Shown: piece by piece, positions 20,601-35,600 of the stretch
How positions within the stretch are numbered: position 1 is the first letter of the stretch
How the letters are laid out: each line of letters starts with the position of its first letter
DNA from: JAGNDO01 sp963704975
GTDB taxonomy: Bacteria > Chloroflexota > Anaerolineae > Caldilineales > Caldilineaceae
NCBI GenBank assembly: GCA_963704975.1
Contig: CAVPIK010000044.1
Coordinates: 62,001 to 126,000 of the forward strand
DNA length: 64,000 nucleotides
Direction of reading: 5' to 3'
Notes under the pieces: generated by a model
Told to the model about the DNA's origin: nothing
What the model saw: only the letters and a program-made list of their open reading frames with translations
The model's database searches: none
Made by a program: the position numbers and the translations under genes

Positions 20601-23600
20601 CAACACGGCCACGGTCAACACCACCGTGGACAACCAGGCCGACATCAGCGTCACCAAGGTGGATCTGCTGGACCCGTGGCCCCCGGCGGCGGCATGATCT
20701 ACGAGATCGTGGTCAGCAATGCCGGGCCGTCGGACGCCCGCAGCGTGATCGTCACCGACAGCTTGAGCGCGGACGTCACCTTCAACGGCGCGTCGGACGG
20801 CTGTGTGCTGAGTGGCGGCAACGTGGTCTGTACCGTGGGCACCCTGGCCGCGGGCAGCAGCCGCAGCTTCCTGATTGCGGTCAACGCCAACCAGAGCACC
20901 TTGGACGGGGATATCCTCACCAACAGCGTGATCGCCACCACGGCCACCACGGACCCGACGCCGGTCAACACGGACAGCGTCACCACCACCGTGGCGGGCT
21001 TCGGCAACGCGGCGGACATGGGCGTGGTCAAGAGCACGGCCCAGGGCACGGTTGTGGCCGGTGAACTGATCACCTATAGCCTCAGCGTGACCAACAGCGG
21101 CCCCTCCGCGGCCACCAACGTGCGACTGCTGGATCTGATTCCGGCAGGGACCACCGTGGTGAGCATGACCGCGGTCAACGCCGACTTTGTGGGCGAGTAC
21201 TGTTCCCTGGGCGGCTCCTGCTTCCTGGGCACGGTCTATACCAACACCACGGCCACCGTGGCCCTGGTCTTGCGGGTCAACCAAGATTTCACCGGGACCA
21301 GCCTGGGCAACAGCGCCGCGGTCTCCGCGGATCAGCAGGACCCGGACAGCAGCGACAACATCAGCAGCGTCAGCACGCCGGTCACCACCTCCGCAGACCT
21401 GAGCGTGGCCAAGAGCGATCTGCCCGACCCGGTGATCGTGGGCAGTACCTTGCTCTATCAAATTGTGGTCACCAACAGCGGCCCGTCCACGGCTCGCTCG
21501 GTGTTGATCACCGACACCTTGGACGCCAATGTGGCCTATGTGGGCGGCACCCCCGGTTGCAGCGTGAGCGGCAACCGGTCGTCTGCGCCGTGGGCGACAT
21601 CCCCGCCGGCGAGACCCGCTCCGTGCTGATCGAAGTGCGGGTGGATCCCAGCCTCTCCGTCACCACAATCCTCAACAACAACGTGGTCGTGGGCAGCCTC
21701 ACCCCGGACCCGGTGAACAACAACACGGACAGCGAGAGCACCACGGCCAACCCCGGCGCCTTGGTGCCCACGGATCTGGCCATTTCCAAGACAGCCAGCC
21801 CGGCCACGGTCAACGCGGGCGAACTGGTCACCTACACCCTCACCGTGACCAACAACGGCGTGGGCGTGGCGGCCAACGTCCAGGTGATCGACGCCCTGCC
21901 CATCGACGACGCCAGTTTGGTCAGCGTCAGCAGCAGTCAGGGCACCTGCAACGGCGGCGTCACCTGCCAGTTGGGTGACATGAACGTCAACGCCACGGCC
22001 ACCATCACCGTGGTGGTGCGGGTGGACAGCGACCAGACCACCCCCATCCTGAACACGGCCCGGGTCAGCGCCTCCAACCCGGACAACAATCCGGGCAACA
22101 ACGAGTCCAGCGCCGGCACCCCGGTCACCGTGGACGACAACCTGGGCATCCTCAAGGTCGGGCCGACCGCGGTTGCGCCCAACCAGAGCATCCAATACCA
22201 GATCGTGGTCAGCAACACCGGCCCGTCGGACGCCACCAACGTGGTGGTCAGCGACACCCTGCCCGCAGCCATCGAGAGCGCCATCGCCTCGTCCAGCATG
22301 GGCAGTTGTGCCGTGATCGGCGGCGTGGTCACCTGCACCATCGCCCGGTTGACCGCGGGTGAACAGGCCATCATCGTGATCAACGGCCGGGTGGCGGCGA
22401 ACGCCTCTGGCTCCTTGGTCAACACCGCGGCAGTCAGCAGCGCGGCGGACACCACCGGCGTCAGCAGCACGGCCACCACCCCGGTCACCGCCCTGGCGGA
22501 CATCGCCCTGGCTGTGGACAGCACGCCCACGGTCAACGGCGGCCAGACGACCATCGTCACCTACACCGTGACCAACAACGGTCCCTCCGCGGCCGAAAAC
22601 GTGGTGATCACCGCCACCTTCCCGGCCAGCGTCACCGCCCCGGCGGGGTGGACGCAGATCGGCAGCAGCGAACGTTTACACCTACTTCGTGGGCACCGTG
22701 CCCGCGGGGACGACCAGCGTGGTCAGCACCACGGTCACCGTGGACGCCAATGTGGAGCCGGGCACAAGCCTGGAATTCCCCGGCACGGTCGGCAGCACCA
22801 CGACAGACTCTGACGCCGACCAACAACAGCGGGACCAGTGACACATCGATTGTCGGCCTGGCCGACCTGGTCTTGACCAAGACCGGCCCGACCTCGGTCA
22901 TCGCCGGTGAGCAGATCACGTACACCATCATCGTGACCAACAACGGCCCGTCCACGGCCCAGAGTGTGGATGTGAAGGACGCTCTGCCGTCCGGCGTCAG
23001 CCTGGCCTCGGCCACGGTGACCCGCTCCGGCACGGGCAACAGCCTTGTGTGGCGGCCCGGTCTGCCAGACCGGGGACATGGCGGTGAACGAGGTCGTGAC
23101 CATCACCGTGGTGGGCAAGGTGGATGCTGGCGTGGCCAGCGGCACCATCGTGACCAACACGGCCACCGTCTTCAGCGACACGCCGGACCCGGTGAGCGCC
23201 AACAACACGGACACAGCCGGAACCACGGTCACCACTGCGGCGGCCTTGGCGGTCTCCAAGCGAGATCTGACCGACCCGGTCAACGCCGGGGAGTTGTTGA
23301 TGTACCAGATCCAAGTCACCAACACGGGCTCGTCGGATGCGCTGAACGTGCGCATCACCGACACCCTGCCGGTGAGCGTGACCTTTGTGGGCGCGGCCGC
23401 GGGCTGTGCCTTGAGCGGCGGCTGATGTGGTCTGCGCCGTGGGTACCTTGGCCCCAGGGGCCAGCCAATCCTATCTGGTCCAGGTGCGGGTGAATGCCCT
23501 GGCCACGAATGGTCAGGTTCTGACCAACGAGGTGGACGGCCACCAGCCCCACGGCCCCGACCCCGGCCACGGACAGCATCACCACCACGGTGGCGCAACC

Positions 23601-26600
23601 TGCCGGCGGCCAGGCGGACCTGACCATCGCCAAGAGCGGACCGGCCACGGCCACCGCGGGCAACCAGATCGCCTATACGGTGGTTGTCACCAACAACGGC
23701 CCGGCCGCGGCCCAGAATGTGCGGGTGGTGGACGCCCTGCCCAGCGGCATGACCTTTGTGGCGGCCACGGCCAGCGCGGGCACCTGCACCGGCGGCGTGG
23801 ACTGTGCCATCGGCAACCTGGCCATCGGCGCATCGGCCACCGTGCGCATCACCGCCACGGTGAACGCGGACGCCACGGGCCTCTTCACCAACACGGCCCA
23901 GGTCAGCAGCAGCAACCCGGACCCGACCCCGGACAACAATACGGCCACCGCGCCGACCACGGTCAGCGCCCTGGCGGCTTTGACCTTGACCAAGAGCGTG
24001 ACCCCGGCCAGCGCCAAACCGGGCGACCTGGTCTTCTATCAGATCGTCGTCACCAACACCGGCCCCAGCGCGGCCCAGAATGTGACCGTCACCGACAACC
24101 TGCCGGCTGAGATTTTCAATCCCATCGTCAGCAGCAGCCAGGGGGGGTGTACGGTCTTCCCGTGCGCCTTGGGCACCTTGCCCGCGGGCGGCAGCGCCAC
24201 CATCCTGGTTGTGGGCACCCTCAGCCAGAGCGCGGTGGGGGCCATCGTCAACACGGCGACGGTCAGCAGCACCACGCCTTTGAGCAACCCGGCCACGGAT
24301 CAGACCGACACGGCCACCGTGGGCGCGGCCTCCTTGGCCGACCTGGTTCTGACCAAGCTGGCCACCCCGAACCCGGTGCAGGCTGGCACGACCTTGACCT
24401 ATACCCTGACCGTGGTCAACCGCGGGCCGGGCAGTGCGACCAATGTGAAGATCACCGATACCCTGCCCTACGGCGTGGACTTCGGCAGCGGGGCCAACTG
24501 TGCGGAGACCGTCAGCGGCTCCGGCGTGGTGGTCTGTACGGCCACGACCAATCCTCTGCCCAGCGGCGGCAGCGAAAGCTTCACCTTCACGGTGAATGTC
24601 TCCAGCACCCTGCCCACGGGGATCAGTTTGGTCAACCGGGCGGTGGCGGGCAGCGACACCACGGACCCCAACCCGGACAACAACACGGCCCTGGCCGACA
24701 CGGAAGTCCTGGCCACGGCCAACCTCCTGGTCAGCAAGACCAGCGCGCCGGACCCGGTCAACGCCGGTGAACTGCTCACCTATACGGTGATGGTCACCAA
24801 CACCGGCCCGGCCCAGGCCACGGACGTGCGTATTGTGGACACCATTCCCGCCCAGATGACCTTCCTGTCGGCCACGGCCAGCAATGGCGGCATCTGCAAC
24901 GCCGGTGTGCTCTGTCTGCTGGGCAGCCTGGGCCTCAACGAAACCGTCACCGTCACCATTTTGGTGCGGGTGGATGGCGACTTGCGGGCCGGGACCATCA
25001 TCAACAACAAGGCGACCGTCTTCTCCGAACAACTGGACCCGCCCGTGCCGGTCACGGCCAGCGATGACACCCAGATCACCGAAGAGGTCTCCCTGACCGT
25101 CCAAAAGCAGGACTTCCCCGACCCGGCGGCGGTGGGTGGATCTCTGCGTTACCAGCTTTTGGTCAGCAATGGCGGGCCGTCGGACGCGGTGAACGTCAAG
25201 ATCACCGACACGTTGGATATCAACACCACCTTTGTGCAGGCCAGCCTTGGCTTCAACTGTACCGAGACCAGCGGGATTCTCTCCTGTTCCATCCCCAATC
25301 TGCCCGCGGGCGAATCCCGCCTGATCGAGGTGGACGTGGATGTGGCGACGGGGCTGGCGGACAACACCATCCTGACCAACACGGTCAAGGTGGCCAGCGA
25401 CTCCAGCGAGCCGGTGACGATTGACAACACGGACGTGGAGACCACCACTGTGCGCTCCGGCACGGATCTCTCCATCGCCAAGACCGCCGCGGACCAAGTG
25501 GTGGCGGGCCATGTTTTGACCTATACCATCGCCGTCAAGAATCTGGGGCCCTCCGATGCCCTGTCTGTGACGGTCACGGACACCCTGCCCTCGGCCATCC
25601 TGACCCCCACGGTGAGCTTCTCGTCCTCCACGGGCAGTTGTGTCCAGGACAACAACCGCATCCTGTGTGACATCGGCGACATGACGTTGGGTGTGACCGA
25701 CACGGTGATCATCACCGTCTCCGGCCAGGTGGACCCGACCGCGTCGGTCGGCTCCGTCCTCACCAACCGAGCCGAGGGCAGCACCGAGACCTTCGACTTC
25801 ATCGCCACCAACAACGCCTCCAACTTTGATACCCTGGTGGTGGGCATCGCCGACCTGGGCATCACCAAGGCCGGTCCCGCCAGCGCGGTGGCCGGGTTGG
25901 ACATCGTCACCTATACCTTGGTGGTGAGCAACAGCGGGCCATCCCAGGCCCAGCAGGTCTTTGTGCAGGATCCCCTGCCCGTGGGTCTGACCCTGATCAG
26001 CGTGGGCACGACCAAGGCCGGGGCCACCTGCGCCACGGGCATCGGCTGCTCCTTGGGCAACCTGAACGTGGGCGAAGTGGTCACCATCACCATCGTGGCC
26101 AGCGTCAACGCGGACGTGGCCGGCGGCTCCATCATGACCAACACGGCCAGCGTCTCCGGCGCGGTGGTGCAGGATCCCGACTTCCTGCCCAACAGCGCCA
26201 CGACCACGGCCGATATCGTCAGCCGGGCCACCCTGACCATCGACAAGATCGACCAGTTCGACCCGGTGGCCCCGGGCGATCCCATCTTCTATCGTGTCGC
26301 CATCACCAACAGCGGCCCCAGCGCGGCGGCCAACCTGCGCATCACGGACACCTTGCCCGCCAACGTCACCTTCCAATCCGCGGGGGTGGACTGTCTCCAC
26401 GACGGTTCGGCCAGCGGCGGCACGGTGACCTGCATGGTGACCACCTTGGGCGTGGGCGAGCGCTACGAGTTCGATATCGTGGTCTTTGCCCCCTTGGATG
26501 TGATCAGCGGCACGGTTTTGACCAACACGGTCATCGCCCAGGCCGACAACTCGGCCCAGGTCAGCGCGGATGAGCAGACCACGGTTCAGCAGCAGTTCGG

Positions 26601-29600
26601 TCCCCCGGCGGATCTGGTGGTGGACAAGAGCGGCTCGGCCACGGCAGTGGCTGGCGGCCAGGTCACCTACACGGTGGTCATCACCAACAACGGACCGGCC
26701 ACAGCCATCAGCCCGGACCTCAAGGACGTGCTGCCCGCGGGCGTGACTTTGTCCAGCGTCAGCACCAGCCAGGGGTTGTGCGCTCCCAGCACCTTGGGCG
26801 CACTGTGTCAATTCGGCAATATCGGCCTCAACCAGGTCGTCACCGTCACCCTGGTGGGTGATGTGGCGGGCACCGTGGTTGACGGCACCGTCCTGACCAA
26901 CACGGCCCAGGTCTTCGCCAACAACCCAGACCCCGCCCCGGCGGACAACAAGGACACAGCGGCCACCACGGTCAGCGCCAGCGCGGATCTTTCCATCGCC
27001 AAGACGGTCAGCCCGAACCCGGCAGTCCCCGGCCAGGGCGTGACCTATCAGATCGTCATCACCAATGCCGGGCCAAGCGCCGCGGCGAACGTGAAGATCA
27101 CCGACACCATCCCGACCGAGCTGACCGGTGTCACGGTCAGCCCCAGCCAGGGCACCTGCACAGGCGGCAACTGTGACCTGGGCACGATCCCGGCGGGCGG
27201 CAGCGGCCACCGTGACCCTCATGGGCACGGTCAACCCGGCCGTGACCGCGGGCTTCACCAACAGCGTGACTGTTGGCAGCGTCACCCCGGACCCGAACGG
27301 CGGCAACAACACGGCGACGCCCCGTCCGACGTGGCCCCGTCCGCGGACCTGGCCTTGGGCATCGTCAGCAGCCCGACCACCCAGGGCGGCACGACCGCCA
27401 CGGTGACGGTCACGGTCCAGAACAACGGGCCGAGCGACGCCGCGGGTACGGTTGTGACCGTCACCCTGCCGGCCAGCACCACGGTCAATGATATTGCCAG
27501 CCAACTGCCTTCGGGCTGGACGGCTATCGACAACGGCAACGGCACGGTGACCATCACCACGACCAACGTCTTGACCCCTGGCCAGAGCGTGAACCTGCCC
27601 ATCGTGGTCAACGTGGACCCGGCGGTGGAGCCTGGCACAAGCCTGGAATTCACGGCCGACACCACCTCTGCCACGGCGGACGCCACGCCGAACAACAACA
27701 GCGGCACCAGCGACACGCGCATCGTCGGTCTGGCCGATTTGGTCTTGACCAAGTCCGGCCCGACAACGGTCATCGCCGGTGAGCAGATCACGTACACGAT
27801 CATCGTGACCAACAACGGCCCGTCCACGGCCCAAAGCGTGGATGTGAAGGACCAACTGCCCGCGGGCGTCAGCCTGGCCTCGGCCAGCGTGACCCGTTCC
27901 GGCAGCGGCAACGCCTTGTGCGGCGGCACGGTCTGCCAGGTTGGGGACATGGCCATCAACGAAGTCGTCACCGTCACCGTCGTGGGCAACGTGGACAGCA
28001 CGGTGGCCGACGGCACGGTCGTCAACAACACGGCCACGGTCTTCAGCGACAGCCCGGACCCGGTCAGCGCCAACAACACCAACAGCGCGGCCACCACGGT
28101 CAGCGCCAGCGCGGATCTCTCCGTCGCCAAGACGGTCAGCCCGAACCCGGCAGTGCCCGGCGAGACGGTGACCTATCAGATCGTGGTCAACAACGCCGGG
28201 CCGAGCGCCGCGGCGGATGTGAAGATCACGGACACCATCCCGACCGAACTGACCGGTGTGACGGTCAGCCCCAGCCAGGGCACCTGCACAGTCGGCGGCA
28301 ACTGCGACCTGGGCACCATCCCGGCGGGTGGCACGGCTACCGTGACCATCGTGGGCACGGTCAACCCGGCTGTGACCGCGGGCTTCACCAACAGCGTGAC
28401 CGTGGGCAGCCCGACGACGGACCCGGTGGCGGCAACAACACGGCGGACGGCTCCGTCCACCGTGGCCCCGAATGCGGACCTGGCCTTGGACATCGTCAGC
28501 ACGCCCACGACCAATGGCGGCACCACGGCCACGGTCACGGTGACCGTGCAGAACAATGGTCCGTCCAATGCCGTGGGCACGGCTGTGACCGTGACCCTGC
28601 CGGCCAGCACAACGGTCAATGATATTTCCAGCCAACTGCCCAGCGGGTGGACGGCGGTGGACAATGGCAACGGCACGGTGACCATCACCACGACCAACGT
28701 CCTGACCTCCGGCCAGGTTGTCAACCTGCCCATCGTGGTCAACGTGGACCCGGCGGTGGAGCCTGGGACCAGCCTGCCCTTCACGGGCACGACCACGTCC
28801 GCCACTGCGGACAGCCACGCCGAACAACAACAGCGGAAACACGGACACCTCAGTCGTGGGTCTGGCCGATTTGGCCCTGACCAAGACTGGTCCGACCACG
28901 GTCGTCGCCGGTGAGCAGATCACCTACACGATTATCGTGACAAACAATGGCCCGTCCACGGCCCAAAGTGTCGACGTGAAGGACGCACTGCCGTCCGGGA
29001 TCGATCTGGCTTCGGCCAGCGGTGACCCGATCCGGCACGGGCAACACGTTGTGCGGCGGCACGGTCTGCCAGGTGGGGGACATGGCCTTGAACGAGGTCG
29101 TGACCATCACCGTGGTGGGCAATGTGGACAGCGGCGTGGCCAACGGCACACTTGTGACCAACACGGCGACCGTCTTCAGCGACACGCCGGACCCGGTGAC
29201 ATCCAACAACAGCGACACGGCGGCGACCACGGTGAATGCCCTGGCTCTGCTGACCGTGAGCAAGCATGACCTGGTTGACCCGGTGGGCTTGGGCGAACTC
29301 CTGGCCTACGAGATCGTGGTCACCAACACAGGGTCCAGCGATGCCACGAATGTGGTGATCACGGACACCCTGGACAGCAACACGACCTATCAATCCAACA
29401 CGGATTCGTGTGTGGAAGGCCCGGCGGGCACGTTGGTTTGTAGCCTGGGCACGGTGACGGCGGGGGCGGTCAGCCGCTTCCTGGTCACGGTGTTGACCGC
29501 GGACAACGTGGTGAGCGGGACCGTGGCGACGAACAATGTCACCCTGACCACGGACACCCCGTTGGCCCCGGCCAGCGTGACCACGGCCAGCGAAGACACG

Positions 29601-32600
29601 ACCATCGTGCAGAAGTTCGGCCCGCCCGCGGACCTGGCCATCGCCAAATCGGCGGCGGGCACGGTCATCGCCGGGCAGCAGTTGACCTATACCATCGTCG
29701 TGACCAACAACGGCACGGCCACGGCCACGGGTGTGGAAGTGGTGGATGCCCTGCCCAGCGGCACCAGCTTTGTCTCGGCCACGGCCAGCAATGGCGGCGT
29801 CTGCAACGGCGGCGTCTCCTGCGAGTTGGGGACGTTGGCGGTCAACGAAGTGGTGACCATCACCGTGGTGGTCAATGTCTCGGCCACGGCCGCGGGCACC
29901 ACCTTGACCAACACGGCGTTGGTCAGCGGCGACCAGATCGACCCGGTGACCACGAACAACAGCGCCACCGTGCCGACCGCGGTCAACGCCAGTGCGGACC
30001 TCTCCGTCACCAAGACGGTCAGCCCGAACCCGGCGGTCCCCGGCCAGAGCGTGACCTATCAGATCGTGGTCAGCAACGCCGGGCCGAGCGGCGGCGGCGG
30101 ATGTGAAGATCACGGACACCATCCCGACTGAACTGACCGGCGTGACGGTCAGCCCCAGCCAGGGGACATGCACAAGGCGGCAACTGCGACCTGGGCACGA
30201 TCCCGGCGGGCGGCACAGCTACTGTGACGATCATCGGCACGGTCAAGCGCGGCTGTGACTGCGGGCTTCACCAACAGCGTGACTGTGGGCAGTCCGACCT
30301 CCGACCCGAACGGCGGCAACAACACGGCAACGGCTCCGTCCACCGTGGCCCCGGCTGCGGACCTGAGCTTGGCTGTGGACAGCACGCCCACGGTCAACGG
30401 CGGCGAGACGACGGTGGTGACCTATACCGTGACCAACGCCGGGCCGTCGGATGCCGAGAATGTGGTGATCACCGCCACCTTCCCGGCCAGCGTCACCGCT
30501 CCGGCGGGGTGGACGAAGATCGGGACGACGAATGTTTACACCTACTTCGTGGGCACGGTGCCAGCGGGGACGAGCAGCACAGTGACGACGACCGTGACCG
30601 TGGACGCCAATGTGGAGCCGGGGAGCAGTTTGGCCTTCGACGCTACCACGGGCAGCACCACGGCAGACGGGACGCCGTCCAACAACAGCGGGAACAGTGA
30701 TACGTCGATCATCGGTCTGGCCGACTTGGCCTTGACCAAATCAGGACCAGTGACGGCGATCGCGGGTGAACAGATCACGTACACCCTCATCATGACAAAC
30801 AATGGGCCAAGCACGGCCCAAAGTGTGGACATCAAAGATCAGTTGCCCGCGGGCGTCAGCCTGGAAAGTGCGACGGTTAGTCGCTCCGGCAGCGGCACGG
30901 CCCTGTGTGGCGGGACGGTTTGCCAGACTGGGGATGTGGCTGTGGGCGAGGTGGTGACCGTGATCGTGGTGGGCAACGTCAGCAGTGACGTGGCCGACGG
31001 CACGGTGATCACCAACACGGCGGCGGTCTTCAGCGACACGCCGGACCCGGTGACGACCAACAATAGCGACACCCAGCGCACCACGGTGGACACCCTGGCC
31101 GATCTGCGCATCGTCAAGCGCAGCACGCCGGCCGCGGTGACCGCGGGCCAGAACCTGACCTATGACATCGTCGTGACCAACCTTGGCCCCTCTGCGGCCA
31201 CGGCGGTGCAAGTGATCGACACCCTGCCGGCGAACTTTGTCCTGGCCGGGGTGAGCAGCACCCAGGGCGGCTGTTCGGCTCTGCCTTGTACGCTGGGGAC
31301 GATTCCTGCGGGCGGCACGGCCACGGTCAGCGTCCAGGGCACGGTGACGACGACCGCAGCGTTCAACCTGATCAACACGGCCTCGGTGGCCAGAGCACCA
31401 CGCCCTTGACCAACACGGCGGATGACAGCAGCACGGTCACCACCACCTTGGGCACCAGCGCGGACCTGGCCCTGACCAAGATCGACCTGGTCGATCCGGT
31501 GCAGGCGGGGACGGTCTTCACCTATCGCCTGACCGTGGAGAACCGGGGTCCTGGCGTGGCCCGCAACGTGATCGTGAGCGACAACCTGCCGGATCAGGTG
31601 ACCTTCGTCAGCGCGGGCAGCAGCGCCGCCTGTGTGGAGAGTGCGCCCGGCTCCGGTCTGTTGACCTGTACGGTCGCGGCCAATCCTTTGGCGGTGGGGG
31701 CCAGCGCCACCTTCACCGTGGTGGTGCGGGTCAACGACGACGTGGCCCAGAGCTTCAGCCTGGCCAACGTGGCCACGGCCAGCAGCAGCACCCCGGACGC
31801 CAACCCGGACAACAACACGGCCACGGAATTCACCGAGGTTCAGGCTGTGGCGGCCCTGCTCATCAGCAAGGTGAGCGCGCCCAAGCCGGTCAACGCCGGT
31901 GAATTGCTGACCTATACCATCCTGGTCACCAATACCGGGCCGTCCACGGCTACGGACGTGCGGGTCGTGGACACCATCCCGGCCCAGATGAGCTTTGTAT
32001 CGGCCACGGCCACCAATGGCGGCGTCTGCAACCAGGGCGTGCTCTGTCTGCTGGGCAGCATGACGGTCAACAAGGTGGTGACCATCACCATCGTCGTGCG
32101 GGTGGACGCGGATCTGCGGGCCGGGGCCATCATCAACAACAAGGCCACGGTCTTCTCCGAGCAGTTGGACCCGCCCGTGCCTGTCACCGGCGAGGACAAC
32201 GCCCAGATCACCGAAGAGGTGGATCTGCGGGTGGCCGAAGCAGGACTTCCCGGACCCAGCGGCCATCAACGGCTTCCTGCGCTACCAGATCCTGGTGGGC
32301 AACGACGGCCCGTCGGACGCGGTCAACGTGGTGGTGACGGACACTCTGGACAGCCGGGTGATCTTCCAGTCCGCCAGCTTTGGCGGCGTGCATAGTGGCG
32401 CTGGCGTGGGCGGGGTGGTGACCTGGACCTTGCCGATTCTGCGCACGGGGGAAGAACGCATCCTGGAGATCAACGCCCAGGTTTTGGGCACCCTCAACGA
32501 CGGGGAAATCCTGACCAATATCGTGGTTGTGGACAGCGATTCGTCCGAGCCTGTGGGCAACCTGACCAACAACCGAGACGAGATCACCACCACGGTCAAG

Positions 32601-35600
32601 TCCGGCACGGATCTGGCTGTGAGCAAGATCGGCCCGGCCCAGGTTCTGGCCGGTTCGACCCTGACCTATACCATCTCCGTGGTCAACAACGGCCCGGCGG
32701 ATGCCCAGGATGTGTTCGTGACCGATACGTTGCCGTCCACCATCTTGACCGGTACGGTCACCTTTGCCAACTCTTTGGGCGCAACCTGTGTCCAGACGAA
32801 CAACCTCATCGCCTGTGACGTGGGCACCATGCTCAACGGCGCCAGCGGTGTGATCACCATCACCGGCCAGGTGGACCCGGCGGCGACCCTGAACACCACA
32901 TTTGACAACAATGTGGCGGCCAGCTCGTCGACCGTGGATATTGCGCCCCTCAACAACAGCGCGGCGCACCAGACCCAGGTGGTGGGTGTGGCGGATCTGG
33001 CGATTGCCAAGACCGGCTCCACCAGCACGGCGGTGGCGGGTCTGACCACGATTACGTATACTCTGGCCATCACCAACAACGGCCCGTCCCAGGCGGCCAA
33101 CGTCTTTGTGAACGATCCCCTGACCACGGGCTTGACCCTGGTTTCGGCGGTCGCCAGCCAGGGCGTCTGCGCCACGGGTGTGGCCTGTTCCATGGGCACC
33201 TTGGCCGTGGGTCAGAGCGAGACCATCACTGTGGTGGCGACGATCGCCGCCAATGTGGCGGACCAAGTCACCTTGCGCAACGTGGCCCGAGTCACGGGTG
33301 CGGTGATCGACAACAACCTGCTCAACAACAGCGACGACCATCTGGTCACGGTGACCAGTCTGGCCGTGCTGACTATCGACAAGATCGACCAGTTTGACCC
33401 GGTGGCCCCCGGCGATCCCATCTTCTATCGTATCGCCATCACCAACACCGGCCCCAGCGCGGCGGCCAATGTGCGCATCACCGACACCCTGCCCGCCAAT
33501 GTCACCTTCCAGTCCGCGGGTGTGGACTGTCTGCATGACGGCAGCGCCAGCGGCGGCACGATTACCTGTGGCCTGACCAGCTTGGCCGTGGGCGAGCGCT
33601 ACGAGTTCGACGTGGTGGCCCTGGCCCCCTTGGACGTGATCAGCGGCACGGTCTTGACCAACTCGGTCATCGCCCAGGCCATCAACTCGGCCCAGGTCAG
33701 CGCGGACGAGCAGACCACGGTGCAGCAGCAGTTTGGCCCGCCGGCGGATCTGGCCATCAACAAGACCGGCACGGCCACCGCGGTGGCGGGTGAGCAAGTC
33801 ACCTACACCATCGTCATCACCAACAACGGCCCGGCGGCTGCCATCAGCCCGGACCTGAAGGACGTGCTGCCCGCGGGTGTGACCCTGGCCAGCATCAGCA
33901 CCAGCCAGGGCCAGTGTGCGGCCAGCAGCTTGGGCGGATTGTGCCAGTTCGGCAACATCGGCCTGAACGAAGTGGTGACCGTGACCGTGGTGGGCACCGT
34001 GGGCACGGATGTGGCCGCGGGCAGCAATCTGGTCAACACGGCCCAGGTCTTCGCCGTCAACCCGGACCCCAACCCCAACAACAACACGGACACCGCGGGC
34101 ACGCTGATCGACGCCCAGGCGGACCTCTCCGTGGTCAAGACGGTGACCCCGAACCCGGCGGTCCCCGGCGAGACCGTGACCTATCAGATCGTGGTCAGCA
34201 ACGCCGGTCCCAGCGACGCCCAGGGGGTGACGGTCAACGACACCCTGCCGACTGCGTTGACCGGTGTGACGGTCAGCCCCAGCCAGGGCACCTGCACAAC
34301 GGGTGGCTCCTGCGCCTTGGGCATCGTCCCGGCGGGTGGCACGGCCACGGTGACCATCGTGGGCACGGTCAAGAGTGACGTGACCGTGGGCTTCACCAAC
34401 AATGTCACCGTGGGCAGCACGACCACGGACCCGACACCCGGCAACAATAACACCGCCACGCCCTCCACCGTGGCCCCGAATGCGGACCTGAGCTTGGGCA
34501 TCATCTCCACGCCCACGAGCCAGGGCGGCACGACGGCCACGGTCACGGTGACGGTGCAGAACAACGGGCCGTCGGATGCCGTGGGTACGGTGGTCACGGT
34601 GACCCTGCCGGCCAGCACCACGGTCAATGATATCAACGGCCAGCTTCCTGCTGGGTGGACGGCGGTGGACAACGGCAACGGCACGGTCACCATCAGCGCG
34701 GATGCGGGCGTCAGCCTGACCCCGGGCCAGACGGTGGACCTGCCCATTGTGGTCAACGTGGCCAGCGATGTGGAGCCGGGCAGCAGCCTGGAATTCACGG
34801 CGGCGACCAGTTCGGACACGCCGGACGCCACGCCCGCCAACAACAGCGGGAACAGCGACACGTCGATCATCGGTCTGGCCGACTTGGTCTTGACCAAGAT
34901 CTGGCCCGACAACCGTGATCGCCGGTGAACAGATCACGTACACCCTCATCGTGACCAACAACGGCCCGTCCACGGCCCAAAGTGTGGATGTGAAGGATGC
35001 CCTGCCCGCGGGTGTCAGCCTGGCCTCGGCCAGCGTCACCCGATCCGGCACGGGCAATGCCCTGTGCGGCGGTGTGGTCTGCCAGGTTGGGGACATGGCG
35101 GTGAACGAAGTTGTGACGGTTCAGGTCGTGGGCACGGTGGACAGCACCGTGGCCGACGGCACGGTCGTCACCAACACGGCCACGGTCTTCTCCGACAGCC
35201 CGGACCCGGTGAGCGCCAACAACACGCGACACGGCGGCCACCACGGTCAACGCCAGCGCGGATCTCTCCGCCAGCAAGACGGTGACGCCGAACCCGGCGG
35301 TCCCCGGCCAGCCCCTGACCTATCAGATCGTCGTTCGCAACGCCGGTCCGTCGGCTGCCGTGGATGTCACCATCACCGAGACCGTGCCTGCGGCCCTCAG
35401 CGGCGTCACCTTTGCCGCCAGCCAGGGCAGTTGCACGGCCCCGAATTGCAGCCTGGGCACCATCCCGGCGGGCGGTTCGGCCACGGTGACGGTGATGGGC
35501 ATGGTGGATCCCGCGGTGACCGCGGCGTTTGCCAACAGCGTGGACGTGGGCAGCGCCACAGCGGACCCGAACGGCGGCAACAACACGGCGACGGCTCCCT

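Noticed and set aside
22735..28923. A 2,062-codon open frame on the minus strand
   Set aside because: It lies opposite the giant gene, has an Arg/Gly/His/Asp-rich composition without recognisable domains, and exists because the GC-rich repeats lack stop codons in that phase. The plus strand gives clean DUF11 protein.
32208..35096. A 962-codon minus-strand open frame, and similar ones at 17,650-19,464, 35,168-37,561 and 41,628-44,072
   Set aside because: Same explanation: shadow frames of the repeat array, with no start signals or protein families.
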